Assembly: GCF_000203815.1 (NCBI RefSeq) | Contig: NW_004457729.1 | Location: 1,674,674-1,738,673 of the forward strand | Length of the DNA: 64,000 nucleotides | Source of the DNA: Cavenderia fasciculata | Taxonomy: Eukaryota > Evosea > Eumycetozoa > Acytosteliales > Cavenderiaceae | Direction: 5' to 3' | In this document: one piece after another, positions 1 to 10,395 of the stretch | How positions within the stretch are numbered: position 1 is the first letter of the stretch | How the letters are laid out: each line of letters starts with the position of its first letter | Program-made: the position numbers and the translations under genes | The notes under the pieces: generated by a model | What the model saw: the letters and a program-made list of their open reading frames with translations, nothing else | What the model was told of the DNA's origin: nothing | Databases searched by the model: none

Positions 1-1
1 G

Positions 2-1384
2 ATGAATGGAGAGATTGGTATCAATAGCAAGATTGGTGAAGGCAGTATATTCCACTTTTCACTCGAGATGGCCAAGCCCCCCTCAGAGCATATCAAACCA
101 TCGGGCGAACTGAGTCTCTTTAGAGACAATACCAATATCATTATACTCGAGGACAACAAGACTATCCGCGGTCAGATTGAAGAGGCCATTTCATCGTTTG
201 GCATCAAGCAAATCAATAGCTCCACCTTTTCAAATATCAATCTGTCGCTCTACCTCTCGTCGTCTGATGATTTCCTACTTGCCAAAAACAATAATATCAT
301 TATTATTGGACTGCCACTGAACTATAACGAGGATCATGTTATGAATCTAATCGATAATATCAATTTGATAAAGGAGCGGTCGGCATCCAACAACCTCGAT
401 ATTAAAGTTGACTTTGTTGTCATTACGCAGTTGGCATTGACATCTTCTAAATCGATGCTACAAGAGTGTGGAATATTGCTTGTCAACCGTCCCATCAAGA
501 GAGATGCCCTTCTCAAAACACTGGCAGACCTAACACGCGAACAAACTATTGGACGAAGCTACTCGCAACAAAACATACACCAACATCTCGGCAGCGGCAA
601 CCAACATCATCATCATTCCTTTAATCGTTCCCATTCACCTATTGGCCAATTGGTCAACTCACCCACCATTAAACGTTCGGTTAGTAGTCCCAAACTAGGG
701 GTCATTGTAACTGATGACAACAATTGTCATCAATTTGCTCCACCTCCACTACGATCCAGGGAAAAGGAAGCATTGTCATTTTTGGATCTAAACAAGTCAC
801 CTCCTATTTCACCAATCATCAAACAACCTCCACAACACCATCTACTTAATAATGCACCACTTGTCAATGGTGCATCGTCTCCAACTATCCAACTCCCAAT
901 CCTCGTCAAAAAGAGAGCACCCAATGTTTTAGTCATTGAAGACAATGAACTAAATGCAATCATCCTTTTTAAAATGTTGGAAAAAATTGGAATCACTAAT
1001 CCAGACTCTGCCATTAACGGTGTGGAGGGTGTAGAAAAGGCATCAAATGGCAACTATGATCTCATCCTCATGGACATACAAATGCCAGTGATGGACGGCT
1101 ACGAAGCTACTAATCGTATCCGTCAACTAGAGGGATCGATCAAACATACCCCCATCGTTGCCATGACTGCAAATGCTATGGGTGGACAACGTGAAGCATG
1201 TCTTCGTGCTGGCTGTGACGATTACTTTTGTAAACCACTCAAACAAAAGGATCTAGAACAAGTGATTAAAAAGTTTTTAAATTATGATGATTATCTAATC
1301 TTATTAAAACAACAACAAGAACATGCTGCTACCATACTACAACAACAACAGCAACAACAAAATATTGTAACACCAAGTAGTTAA
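2..1384 (+). CDS. Hybrid histidine kinase, C-terminal part (5' end outside window)
   Basis: The reading frame enters from the left edge. The first residues (NGEIGINSKIGEGSIFHFSL) are the last G-box of a histidine-kinase ATPase domain, so the apparent start Met is internal and the sensor, H-box and most of the ATPase lie upstream. Two receiver modules follow. The first (about residues 45-180) keeps an acidic LEDN motif, but the phosphoacceptor strand reads IIIIGLP, so it has no receiver Asp and looks like a pseudo-receiver. A His/Ser/Pro-rich linker follows. The second (about 305-427) is complete: VIEDNELN acidic pocket, phosphoacceptor Asp358 in LMDIQMPVMDG, conserved Thr/Ala in AMTANA and Lys in CKPLKQ. 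The tail is Gln-rich. By family knowledge such kinases feed phosphate to the RdeA-RegA relay that controls cAMP. The exact orthologue (dhk/dok group) is not resolved. Confidence 0.93.
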   Translation: MNGEIGINSKIGEGSIFHFSLEMAKPPSEHIKPSGELSLFRDNTNIIILEDNKTIRGQIEEAISSFGIKQINSSTFSNINLSLYLSSSDDFLLAKNNNIIIIGLPLNYNEDHVMNLIDNINLIKERSASNNLDIKVDFVVITQLALTSSKSMLQECGILLVNRPIKRDALLKTLADLTREQTIGRSYSQQNIHQHLGSGNQHHHHSFNRSHSPIGQLVNSPTIKRSVSSPKLGVIVTDDNNCHQFAPPPLRSREKEALSFLDLNKSPPISPIIKQPPQHHLLNNAPLVNGASSPTIQLPILVKKRAPNVLVIEDNELNAIILFKMLEKIGITNPDSAINGVEGVEKASNGNYDLILMDIQMPVMDGYEATNRIRQLEGSIKHTPIVAMTANAMGGQREACLRAGCDDYFCKPLKQKDLEQVIKKFLNYDDYLILLKQQQEHAATILQQQQQQQNIVTPSS

Positions 1385-1966
1385 ATATAATTTATATATT
1401 ATCACATATAGGTTTTAGTTGTTTAATAAATAAATAAATAAATAAATAATAATATTTTATTCGTTCATTTATGAATACCCAATTTTAGATATTAATTCTA
1501 TGAATAAAAGAAAAAAAAATTAGAAGGGATAGAAGATGGATGGATTAATTATATCTATATATTTATTTTTTTTCCTACCTATAATAAATATGAGTATAAT
1601 AACAAAATAAGGCATATCAAGTACAATTTCCATTGATCAATTCTTTGAGTGAATAGTTTTGAGAGAGAGTGTGTACAAATAAAATTATTTGTATTTAAAA
1701 AAATAGATGTAACTACTGTTTGTTATTTTTTTTATTGATTCATTCATTGTTAGAGTTTAGGTTTAAAAAGATATTGTTTTTTTTTATTTAGATTATCTTG
1801 AAATATTGAAAGAAATATGGATAATTCTAAAATAGTTTTAAAAGATTGATTTTCACCACTCATTCATTACACACAATCATATAATTATATATTTTTTTAC
1901 TATTTTTTTTAATGATTTGATTTATTAAAAACTTCGATACATCAATACCTAGTTTAGATTTAATTA
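1385..1966. other. Convergent intergenic region
   Basis: This lies between the 3' ends of the histidine kinase (+) and the first CDCA-like gene (-). It holds an (AAAT)n run near 1425-1449, several AATAAA-type signals usable by either gene, and homopolymer T runs. I see no ORF or RNA gene. Confidence 0.6.
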
Positions 1967-3169
1967 TTAATTTAATTTAATTTCAATAGTCTTTGGAAGA
2001 GTAACCATTTCCATATTACATTTAATGGTTGGAAGTTTTGGTGCTAGTATAGAGAATGTATATGCTCCTTGTTTCTTTGCCAGTGAAGATAACTTTGCAA
2101 AATACTTTGACTTTAGGTCAGATGTGAGATTGAATTGACGGAATATGAATTCTGCAATTCTCTTTCTAACACCTTGATTGATTTCAGCTTCACCATGCAA
2201 AAGGAAAAATGAATCAGTACCAACTTTTGGTTGAACATAAGGGGCACTTGTATAACACATATTTGTCTTTGGAATCTTGTCTCTCTTTACTTTGAGTGAC
2301 AAGATTGCCTTTTCAGCATGATCTCCCTCCAGAATAACAAAGTCATGTCTTCTAAACTCTGTCTTGTGTGATTTTTCACTCCACTCTGTAGTAAAGAAAG
2401 CTTTAATAAATGCTTCAGTAAATCCAATTGGAGTTTCATAAATCTCTGGATTCTAAGCAAACCAAATCAAATTAATAAAAATAGAAAATATTTTTTTTTT
2501 TAATTTTTTACATACTTGAATCATTAAACGAATATGACCACAACCAACATAAGAAGAATTAAATAAAATGGATAGAATTTCATTTTGTTGATTGGCAGTT
2601 GGTTTTTCAAGGTTAAAGTTTTCATTGTAGTGAGAGTTGGGGAACTTTTGTTGCAGAACATGTATTAATCTTGCCTCGGCATGGTCATCTGTATGGAGAT
2701 AGAGGGAAACATCTTCATTGTCGAGGAATTTAGTGAGGAGCTCTTCGACATGACTTGGTTTGATTTTATTTGGAAGAATGGAATTCATCACTGCCAATGC
2801 AAGTAAGAACTCTCCAGAATCTCCACCTGGTGTACCCAATTCCCCTTCACCTGATCTTCCATCAACACAACTCCATTCTGCACTTGCAGGATCCACCCAT
2901 TTAGTTTTTTCAAAGTGTTTGGCCAATTGTTCAATGGTAAAGTTGGATTTAAATTGTGGAGGGATTTCAACGGTCAATTTGAATGAACATTGGGCGGTGT
3001 GGATAATAGCAGTGTCCATCGATTCTATATGATGACCAATTGATAGTAACTGATTTCCATGACAATTATTTTCACCCTGTTCCATAGAATATATAAATTG
3101 AAAAGATGATGATGATAGTTTAACTATAAAAAATACTAAAATGCCAACAATAGTAAAAGATAATTTCAT
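1967..3169 (-). CDS. Secreted CDCA-like (zeta-class carbonic anhydrase-related) protein A
   Basis: Two exons, 3169-2516 and 2452-1967, flank a 63-nt GT..AG intron with phase 0, giving 379 aa. The N-terminus is a signal peptide (hydrophobic residues 4-18). The core contains CVDGR with Cys101, then GTPGGDSGEF, LHTD with His159 and VGCGH with Cys210. In diatom cadmium carbonic anhydrase (CDCA) the metal ligands are Cys, His and Cys set in very similar CVDGR, HGDH and GCG contexts, and the downstream HHxxHxEK and GWAADKFGLD blocks have counterparts here (EGDHAEKAI; GVRKRIAEF). I infer the same fold and a secreted metal-dependent hydratase or a relative. This rests on remembered CDCA sequence, not a search. 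The neighbour at 3761-4915 is a full-length paralogue, so this is a tandem duplication; only this copy has an intron. Confidence 0.8.
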
Positions 3170-3760
3170 CTTTAATAAATAAATAAATATATATTAATAT
3201 TAATATATATGATTTGGATTATAATCCTGGGTATCAGACCAAACATCTATTTATATGTTTATAAAAGACAGATATACAGACAGATTGAAGAGATGTACTG
3301 TAGATTCTAATAAATATCAAACTCTTTGTAGAATGAACGGATAAAGATATGAAATATTTTCCACACAACAGATTTATAATAAAATATCTATCACTACATT
3401 GGCCAATGTTTGGTTGTTTGGGGGTGGTGGGGTTGACTTACTCTTTAGTGGTTGGTTTTATATAAATTCGTATGTCTACGCATTTAAATATAGGAATTTG
3501 AATGTTGACTTACTCTTTCATTTTAAATACCTAGATGGGTAGCAAGCAGACCTATCTTCAAGGATGATGTTAGATAGGTATCCTAAATTAATTAATCAAC
3601 ATGTGATAGTCTGATTTATTGTTTTAGTTGTACAGATTATTACAATAAATAAATCTTGATGTTATTAGTAATAACTCAATAATCTCTTGGTTCGTCGACC
3701 ACTGAGGCAATGAGAAAAAATATTTTATTAAAATTAGTTATTTATTTTTGATTTTGATGA
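3170..3760. other. Promoter region of CDCA-like gene A, with 15-bp direct repeat
   Basis: This is the spacer between the tandem paralogues. GTTGACTTACTCTTT occurs at 3432-3446 and again at 3504-3518, the first preceded by a G-rich run (GGGGGTGGTGGGG) resembling dictyostelid G-box factor sites. No coding potential is seen. Confidence 0.45.
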
Positions 3761-4915
3761 TCAAACGTTTGAAGAAGGTAATAGATCAATAGAACAAGTA
3801 AATCTAGGCAACGTTGGACCAATGATTGAAAATGTAAATGCACCTTGTTTGTCTGCTAGATTGGATAGTTTGGCAAAGTATTCTTGTATTTGATGATAGG
3901 ATGCTCTAAATCTGATCAACAAGTACTCTGCTATTCTTTTACGTACACCTTTGGCAATGTCGTCACTATTGGAAAGAAAGATGGAACTGTCTGCTACCTT
4001 TGGAATGATTTTGGGTGCTAGTTTGTAGCATGAGTCGCTCTTGCTCACTCTATCACGGTTAATCTTTAGAACTAGTATTGCTCTTTCTTCATGGTGACCT
4101 TGGAGAATAACATAGTTGTGAGGATGGTGACGTCGACGGATCTCGGTACGATTGCTATTGTAATGGCTCCACTCTGTCTTGAAGAATGCTTGGATATAGG
4201 CTTGTGTCAGTTCAATTGGCATTTCGAATATGTCTGGGTACTGCAACATCAAACGAATGTGACCACACCCTACATTGGAAATGTTGGTGATGAGCGATAG
4301 GATTTCACTTTGTTGTCTGAGTGTTGGACTAGACAGGTTAAAGTTGGATTGGGTGTATCCAGAGTCGGGGTACTTGCGCATCAATCCATCTAGTAGGTTT
4401 TGGTCGGCTTCAGAATCAGTATGCATGTACAGTGGTGCTGTTTCTGTCTCTAGGAATCCCAGCAACAAATCTTCTACATTGTACTTGGTGATTCGGCCTG
4501 GAAAGATAGACGAGGCAACAGCGAGGTTGAGTAAAAACTCTCCACTGTCTCCTCCGGGTGTTCCTACTTGGCTACCAGTCGATGCGCGTCCATCCACACA
4601 ACTCCACTCTGAGAGACGGGGATCCTCCCAAGTTACATTTCTAAAATGTGAGTCGGCCAAGGCTCTCTCGGTAAAGTTGGGACTGTACAAATCAGGAATA
4701 TCAATCTTTAACCTAAAGTTGCACTGTCTTTTGGTTTTAACAAATTGTGGTGGTGTTGTTGGTGTAAAGTTTGGTGGGTTCACCAAAGTTGATGGAATAT
4801 CTTTGTTGTTTACAGATATTTCAATGGATCCATTTGTAAATATTATTGGTGAAAATACAACAAACAACAAAAATACTAATATAGTTGAGCCAAGACTAGT
4901 CTTGTTAAAATTCAT
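3761..4915 (-). CDS. Secreted CDCA-like (zeta-class carbonic anhydrase-related) protein B
   Basis: Intronless, 384 aa, with a signal peptide (hydrophobic residues 11-26). It is colinear with protein A. Candidate metal ligands are Cys106 (SCVDGR), His165 (YMHTD) and Cys217 (VGCGH); Asp108 and Arg110 of the DGR and the GTPGGDSGEF loop are kept. Spacing from Cys to His is 59 residues and from His to the second Cys 52. The second gap is longer than the roughly 10 residues I recall in diatom CDCA, so a loop of about 40 residues is inserted. The C-terminal half has GHHEERAIL and GVRKRIAEYLL, which fit later CDCA blocks. A Pro/Thr-rich spacer follows the signal peptide, and several NxS/T sites suit a secreted or lysosomal protein. 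Activity is inferred only. Confidence 0.8.
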   Translation of the reverse strand: MNFNKTSLGSTILVFLLFVVFSPIIFTNGSIEISVNNKDIPSTLVNPPNFTPTTPPQFVKTKRQCNFRLKIDIPDLYSPNFTERALADSHFRNVTWEDPRLSEWSCVDGRASTGSQVGTPGGDSGEFLLNLAVASSIFPGRITKYNVEDLLLGFLETETAPLYMHTDSEADQNLLDGLMRKYPDSGYTQSNFNLSSPTLRQQSEILSLITNISNVGCGHIRLMLQYPDIFEMPIELTQAYIQAFFKTEWSHYNSNRTEIRRRHHPHNYVILQGHHEERAILVLKINRDRVSKSDSCYKLAPKIIPKVADSSIFLSNSDDIAKGVRKRIAEYLLIRFRASYHQIQEYFAKLSNLADKQGAFTFSIIGPTLPRFTCSIDLLPSSNV

Positions 4916-5768
4916 CTTTTAATTATTTATAATAGGTTATATATATTTAAATGGAAAAAGGATTATTTAGATTATTATAATAATGGTAAAACCAAGATTC
5001 GATTTTGAACCAATTAAAACAGAGGGATTGGTATTCAATACCAAAAAAAAACAAACAAGTGTACTCTGGGATATTCATTTGAATGCCAGGCCAAGTCGGC
5101 TTTATAGGTTTTGGATTGGATTGGATAGGATAAGATAGGATAATTGATCCTGGTTCTCGGAGATATATTATAACCTTTATTCTCAACTCTCTCCGAACTA
5201 TATTATATTATAACTATTACAACAACTGTTGGTATTTACTACACTGCGACATGTGAGTTGTCATCAATACAAAAAAGGTTATATGTTTTACGGAAAACTT
5301 AAAATAGTATTAGTGTTTTGAAAACACCCACACAGATAGTGCCATATGATGATACATGTATCACCATTCAAGATTTATCACACACATTCCGATTTCAAAT
5401 CCATCCATCCCGTACATCCAAATATTTTTCTACAACAGATCTTGTTTATGTAAACGATAGAGTAGGTTGGTTGGTAGGTACATTAAAAGTACAATGATCC
5501 ACATACGATATATCAACAAATAAACTGTAAACATTATTCAATCAATTTTGATTTATTTGTAGTTTATTCAACCTACCCACCATGGTACAAAAAAAAAAAA
5601 TTAAATATTATATGTATCTTTCTACTTTTTTCAAACAAATAAAATAAATCAAAGAATATTATCCACTCTTTATAATTTTCATGAGAGATTGTTAATTTCT
5701 TGGTGTAAATCTTTTCCATAGATATAAACATTATTTATTTGTTTTTATTTGTGTGATATCATTTCTAC
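4916..5768. other. Intergenic region
   Basis: Between the start of CDCA-like B and the 3' end of the nuclease-like gene. AT-rich, with a (GGATA)-like run near 5120-5145. I see no gene. Confidence 0.6.
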
Positions 5769-8205
5769 TTAAAGAAATGTTTTATCAATATCAATAAAAT
5801 AATGGTTATTCATTGTATGATTGATGTGAAGTTTTGAGGTGGCAAACCAAACAAATTCGTGTGCCACTGGCTTGAATAACCTTTCCATCATTGCCTTGAT
5901 TGGTGAAGTGCTAAACTTGTTGCTGTGAATGATTCCAGTTGTAACCTGGCAGGCGTATAATATCTTTTCCTTGCACTTCCAAATGAAAAAATCAACTGTG
6001 GGGAATGATGGATCGTTGGGTACGATCAAATAGTTTCTTTTTTCGATATATGGTAAGATATTTCGGAGTTGTATAATACGGTCAAATTCCACCGTTATCA
6101 TTTCTTCAATATCAAATATGAATTCCTTTCCTGTTCTCTCTTGATACTTTAATGGATTGGGTTCTGATATAGGTGTGGGAGGATGTAAAGGATCCTGAGG
6201 ATGTGGAGGATCTTGAGGTGGGCGAGAAGGAAGAGGTGGTGGAAGGATAAGGTGGGTTGGGGGAGGAAGGAGAAACTGAGAAGGAGGTGTAGGAAGGGGA
6301 AGAGTAAAATCTTTGGAACCAATTTTTGACATGTGAGGTTCATACGTTTGATTAGGATTGTCACTGTCAATTTCTTTCTCAGAATCGCTATCTGTATCAG
6401 AGTCAGAGTCACTGAGATCGCTGATTACATAACAGTTTGTGTCTTGATCACTTTTTTCATCTTTATCATCATTATATTCGTCACTGTCATCGTCCAAACA
6501 AAAAATTACTTTTTCTCCACTCTTCTTGGAAGGTTGGTTGATTTTGGAAGTTGCTCTGTTCTCTTGGAATCTTTTTTTAATTTGTGATATCTCTGTTTCC
6601 AATTCGTGCAATCTCGTGTCCATTTGACGCAGGGTCTGCCTTTTATCTTTATCCAAACGACCCTTTGTTTTAATGCTTGATTGCTTTGCCAGCAATTTGT
6701 TTTTACTTTTTACTAATCTCTTCATTCTGGCTCGTTCTTGTTTCCTTATTATTAGCAGGAGACTTTGAAGGATGAGGTGCAGTTTTAATAACTTTGGTAT
6801 TACTATTATTATTATTATTGTTCTTATTAATATTATTACTACTATTGTTGTTGTTGCTCTTATTAGTATTGTTGTCCCTATTGTTATCAGTATTATTGTT
6901 GTTATTGGTATTATTAATTCCATTGTTGAGGTTGTTGCTGTTGTTAATTTTGTTAAAGATATCATGATCTAAAGGTGCATCCAAATATCCAGATAAAATA
7001 ATTGAATCACATTTTAATTGTTGACTAGATGAAATGATTCGAATAATAAATTCTTCAACATCCTATAATTTGAACAAGTTAGTCATCGTCTGTGCAAATA
7101 TTTAATATTTAAACTACCAATATGTATTTACCTTTCCAACATTTTTATTTGTTCTTTGGATAGGATCGGTGATGGGGTTTTCATTGACTCGAAAGTTGAT
7201 CTTTTCCTTTTCAACCAGTATAGTCAGTACCTTGGGTATTGACAAAAATACACGTTGAAGTCTCATGCGAATAAATGACATTCGTAACAAACAAATGGAA
7301 AGATGACGTCTCTTGATATAGATATCAGTTGCATTTTGACAGGCCACCAATAAATGTGTCAATCGTTTAAATGAAGGGGTTTTTTTGATCATTTTGTACA
7401 AGAGCCCTTTCCATACCTCGATATCTCTTTCTGAAAAAGAGTTATCTTTTTGAAGATCCGCATCGATGATACTCTTTTGTCTTTGGATTTCCTCTTCAAT
7501 GATCATCTGTTCAACATCGATAACATCGTTTAAACTCGTTTCGAAGTCATAGTCATCTAAAATAATGATTTCTTGTTCGTCTCTTGGTGATATCAATGGA
7601 GGTGATATTGGTGAAGGTGATATTGATGTTGTTGTTGGAACATCATCCAAATCGATTGATATGATTACATTTGGTGATTTAAAAAGAGGAGGAAAAAGTG
7701 GTGGCGATTTAAACAGAGAAGAAGACTTGGTTGGTGACGTTGATTTTGTTGATGTTGTTGATGGCGTTGATGTTGTTGATGTTGTTGATGTTGTTGATGT
7801 AGACGTTGTTGATGTTTGATCGGTTTGGTTTACATTATTATTATTATTATTATTATTATTTACAAGCGGTTTTTCTATGGTTTCCAACTTTACTCTTTTG
7901 AGAGGTTGATGACAATCATCTAATTGTGTTTGTTTCGTTTGATTATTATTATTATTCTTATTTACATTATTATTATGGTTACCTTGGTGTTCTGATTCAT
8001 TATCGTCATCATCATCATCATCATCGACATTGAAATGCATCCTCTTTTCTACATTATTGGTGGTATGAAGAAGAAGAAGTGGTGGATTGGGATTACTGTC
8101 TTGCTTGACACTATCATTAATCGACTCTTTGTTATCATCATCGTCGTCATCCAAGTTTATAACTTGTTGAGTTGTATCATATTTTCTCTTTGGTTGATTC
8201 ATCAT
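5769..8205 (-). CDS. Acidic low-complexity protein with Crinkler/RHS-like nuclease-fold C-terminus
   Basis: Exon 1 (8205-7132) encodes poly-Asp, Asn and Ser/Thr tracts, then an ordered alpha-helical block (SERDIEVWKGLLYKMIKK onward). A 69-nt intron (7131-7063) leads in frame into DVEEFIIRI and then an Asn-rich tract. The last block (about 6740-5769) is in another frame: a basic coiled coil (RLHELETEISQIKKRFQ), an Asp/Ser acidic stretch, a proline-rich spacer and a C-terminal domain. That domain has YLIVPNDPSFPTVDFFIW, then YACQVTTG and FVWFAT. This pattern (P.....FP.VD.FI, then a Q.T strand, then a hydrophobic strand) is characteristic of the restriction-endonuclease-like domain of Crinkler/RHS proteins. 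How the frames join inside the Asn tract is not settled: a further short intron is likely, but a broken gene cannot be excluded. Confidence 0.6.
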
Positions 8206-8498
8206 GATTGATTCTCTTTTCTAGCTAGCTCTCATTCTTCTTCTTCTTCTTTCTATAGTTGTATGATATATATATATATGATATTATTCGTTGTAAAACT
8301 GAGAAAAGAAAAGAAAAGAAAAGAAAACAAGATCTGCTGAAAATACGTCAAACTAAAAGAGTTCTTCATGAAGACAAAACTTAAATTAAATAAATTATAG
8401 TAATAATGGTGATATATACCACGAAAAAAGATCTACATATTATTATTATTAAAAAAAAAGGGGAGGAGGATGTTTAAAGTTTATTGGTTTGGATTTCT

Positions 8499-9428
8499 TT
8501 ACATCAATATACATCCCTCTTTTTGAGGTTGTTCTGGGAGTTGACTTTTATCAATTTCTGCTAAAATCTGTTTAAATACTTCATCTATAGATAGAGATAA
8601 TGATGGATATTGAGAAAGATGGACATATATATTAATATCAACAGTGTTGTATATATGGTGGTTTAAAGGGGGATTCCCCTCCCTTTTAAACTAATAAAGA
8701 TCTTTAGTCTATTACTTACCAACATTGCTATTATTCTTCCCTGAACACTCTACAAAAGCACATTCCCATTCATTGGCTAAACTTTGACCACCTTCTTTGC
8801 TTATGACTCTTTCATTTTCTAAATCTCTCTTATTTCCAACCAAAACTCTGGGAATCTTTTCTGTACCCAAGGCATTTAAAATCTTATCGTTTAGAACCTT
8901 TACTACCTCTAGCGATGATGCTGAAGTTACACTGTACACTAAAATATATCCATGAATTCCAATTGTATATTGTTTCTGTAGAATTGAATATTCATCCTTT
9001 TGGTAATAAATAAAATGTTGTTAATATATATGTATGAGTAAGTATATAAATCACATGATTCAATCAATGTCATATGTCATATGATAAACCTACTTGACCC
9101 GCAGTATCTATAATTTCTGTGGAATATTCGTTGCCATTATGTTTAATGACCTTTTGAAAAGTATTTTCGATTGTTGGATTATAAGTTTCAGGACAATGAT
9201 TATCTACATATTGTATAGTTATAGTTGATTTGCCTGTATATTTATATATTATAATATATATTTGTGGTGTGTTTGAAGGGATTCAATTAAAAGAGTTAAT
9301 TACAAATAAAATATTATTACAATGATTCTATGATGATCCATCATAATATCATCACATGGTCTATCTTGTTTAAACTTACCAACAGCTCTAAAGCCCATAA
9401 CACATATTTTTCTCTGTTTAACCGGCAT
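8499..9428 (-). CDS. rheb: Rheb small GTPase
   Basis: Four exons (9428-9380, 9233-9094, 8996-8720, 8584-8499) give 183 aa, close to human Rheb (184). Rheb hallmarks are visible: a P-loop GFRAVGKST with Arg and Val where Ras has Gly residues, effector region PTIENTF, switch II DTAGQDEYS, then GYILVYSVTSASS and guanine-binding NKRD. The C-terminus is a CaaX box, CILM, for prenylation. All introns are GT..AG and phases agree. Rheb activates TORC1 at lysosomal membranes when GTP-bound and is switched off by TSC1/TSC2; that role is family knowledge. The first three exons are short, so only part of exon 3 shows up as an open frame. Confidence is high because similarity to animal Rheb runs end to end. 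Confidence 0.95.
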
Positions 9429-10395
9429 TTCTTAATGTATATATATATATTGTATGTATAAATAGTTTATATAGATTGATAATAGATGAAAAAAAAGGTA
9501 ATTCTTTATATATAAAGTAAAAGTAATTGTTTCTTTTAGAGTACTATATATATAGACGATTGCTTAATATGTTGAAAAAGATATATAATAGATAAAGATA
9601 CGTGTCTGTTATTTATAGAATGAATGAATGGAACCTATTGCTTGAATTAATTGAATATATGATAATATCTTGATTTTGTTTTGTTTGTTTGTAAGAAGAA
9701 AGAGTGAGTTGAGTTGTAAAATGATTATTCTTCTTTGCTTTGGTTGTAATAATATCTCAAAGATAGATTCTAAAATTATAAAAGATGTTGTTTGTTTTGA
9801 ATGCTATGAAACGAATGAATGGAATGAAATATTTGCTATGCTTTGCTATTTCGTCTTCAGCAGTAGTAAGATAGATCTAAAATAATAAATTAATTTAATT
9901 ATATTGAATTGATTGAATTGAATGGATGGTTTATGTGTTTTGTATTATCTACAATAGTAGTAGTTGTTATGTTATACTAATACTAGCAAAAAGTAAAGTG
10001 GGACAAGCTTCCAACAAACACCCTCCTCCTCCTTATTTCTTTTTTTTTGAATTTTTTTTGTTTTTTTTTATTATTATTATTATGTTGATCACCTCAAGAT
10101 GGATGAAGCTTTGGGAGGCGGTCGAAACATGCGCGTCGCTTGATGACATCAAGAAGGAGGGGGACATCATAACAAATCCCCGCTACTTTGATTTTTATCA
10201 AACTTCTTTAATTTATTTTTATCGATCACTCGGCATTCGAACGTTCGATACACAAGAAGACACCCTCTCCCTTTGCACAAAAGAAAGAAAGAAAGAAAGA
10301 AAGAATAAATTCTTTAAAGGGAATAGATAGAAGATATTTTATCTTCTTCTTTTGAATGCTGTGGTTGCTCGTTCGAGAGGGTTTCATCTCATGTC
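9429..10395. other. Intergenic region with a GC-richer island
   Basis: The divergent spacer between Rheb and the tail-anchored protein. The first part is AT-rich with no clear gene. A compositionally distinct stretch at about 10081-10270 could encode roughly 60 residues (LWEAVETCASLDDIKKEGDI and following) but lacks recognisable homology or a clean gene structure; a (GAAA)n run follows at 10280-10300. I do not call a gene. Confidence 0.5.

Noticed and set aside
4275-4922. 215-codon + strand frame opposite CDCA-like protein B
   Set aside because: It mirrors the coding strand of the minus gene, has no family match and no start context; the minus frame has signal peptide, motifs and a paralogue.
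4947-5186. 79-codon minus frame beside CDCA-like gene B
   Set aside because: No protein-like pattern; lies in the promoter region and includes simple-sequence translation.
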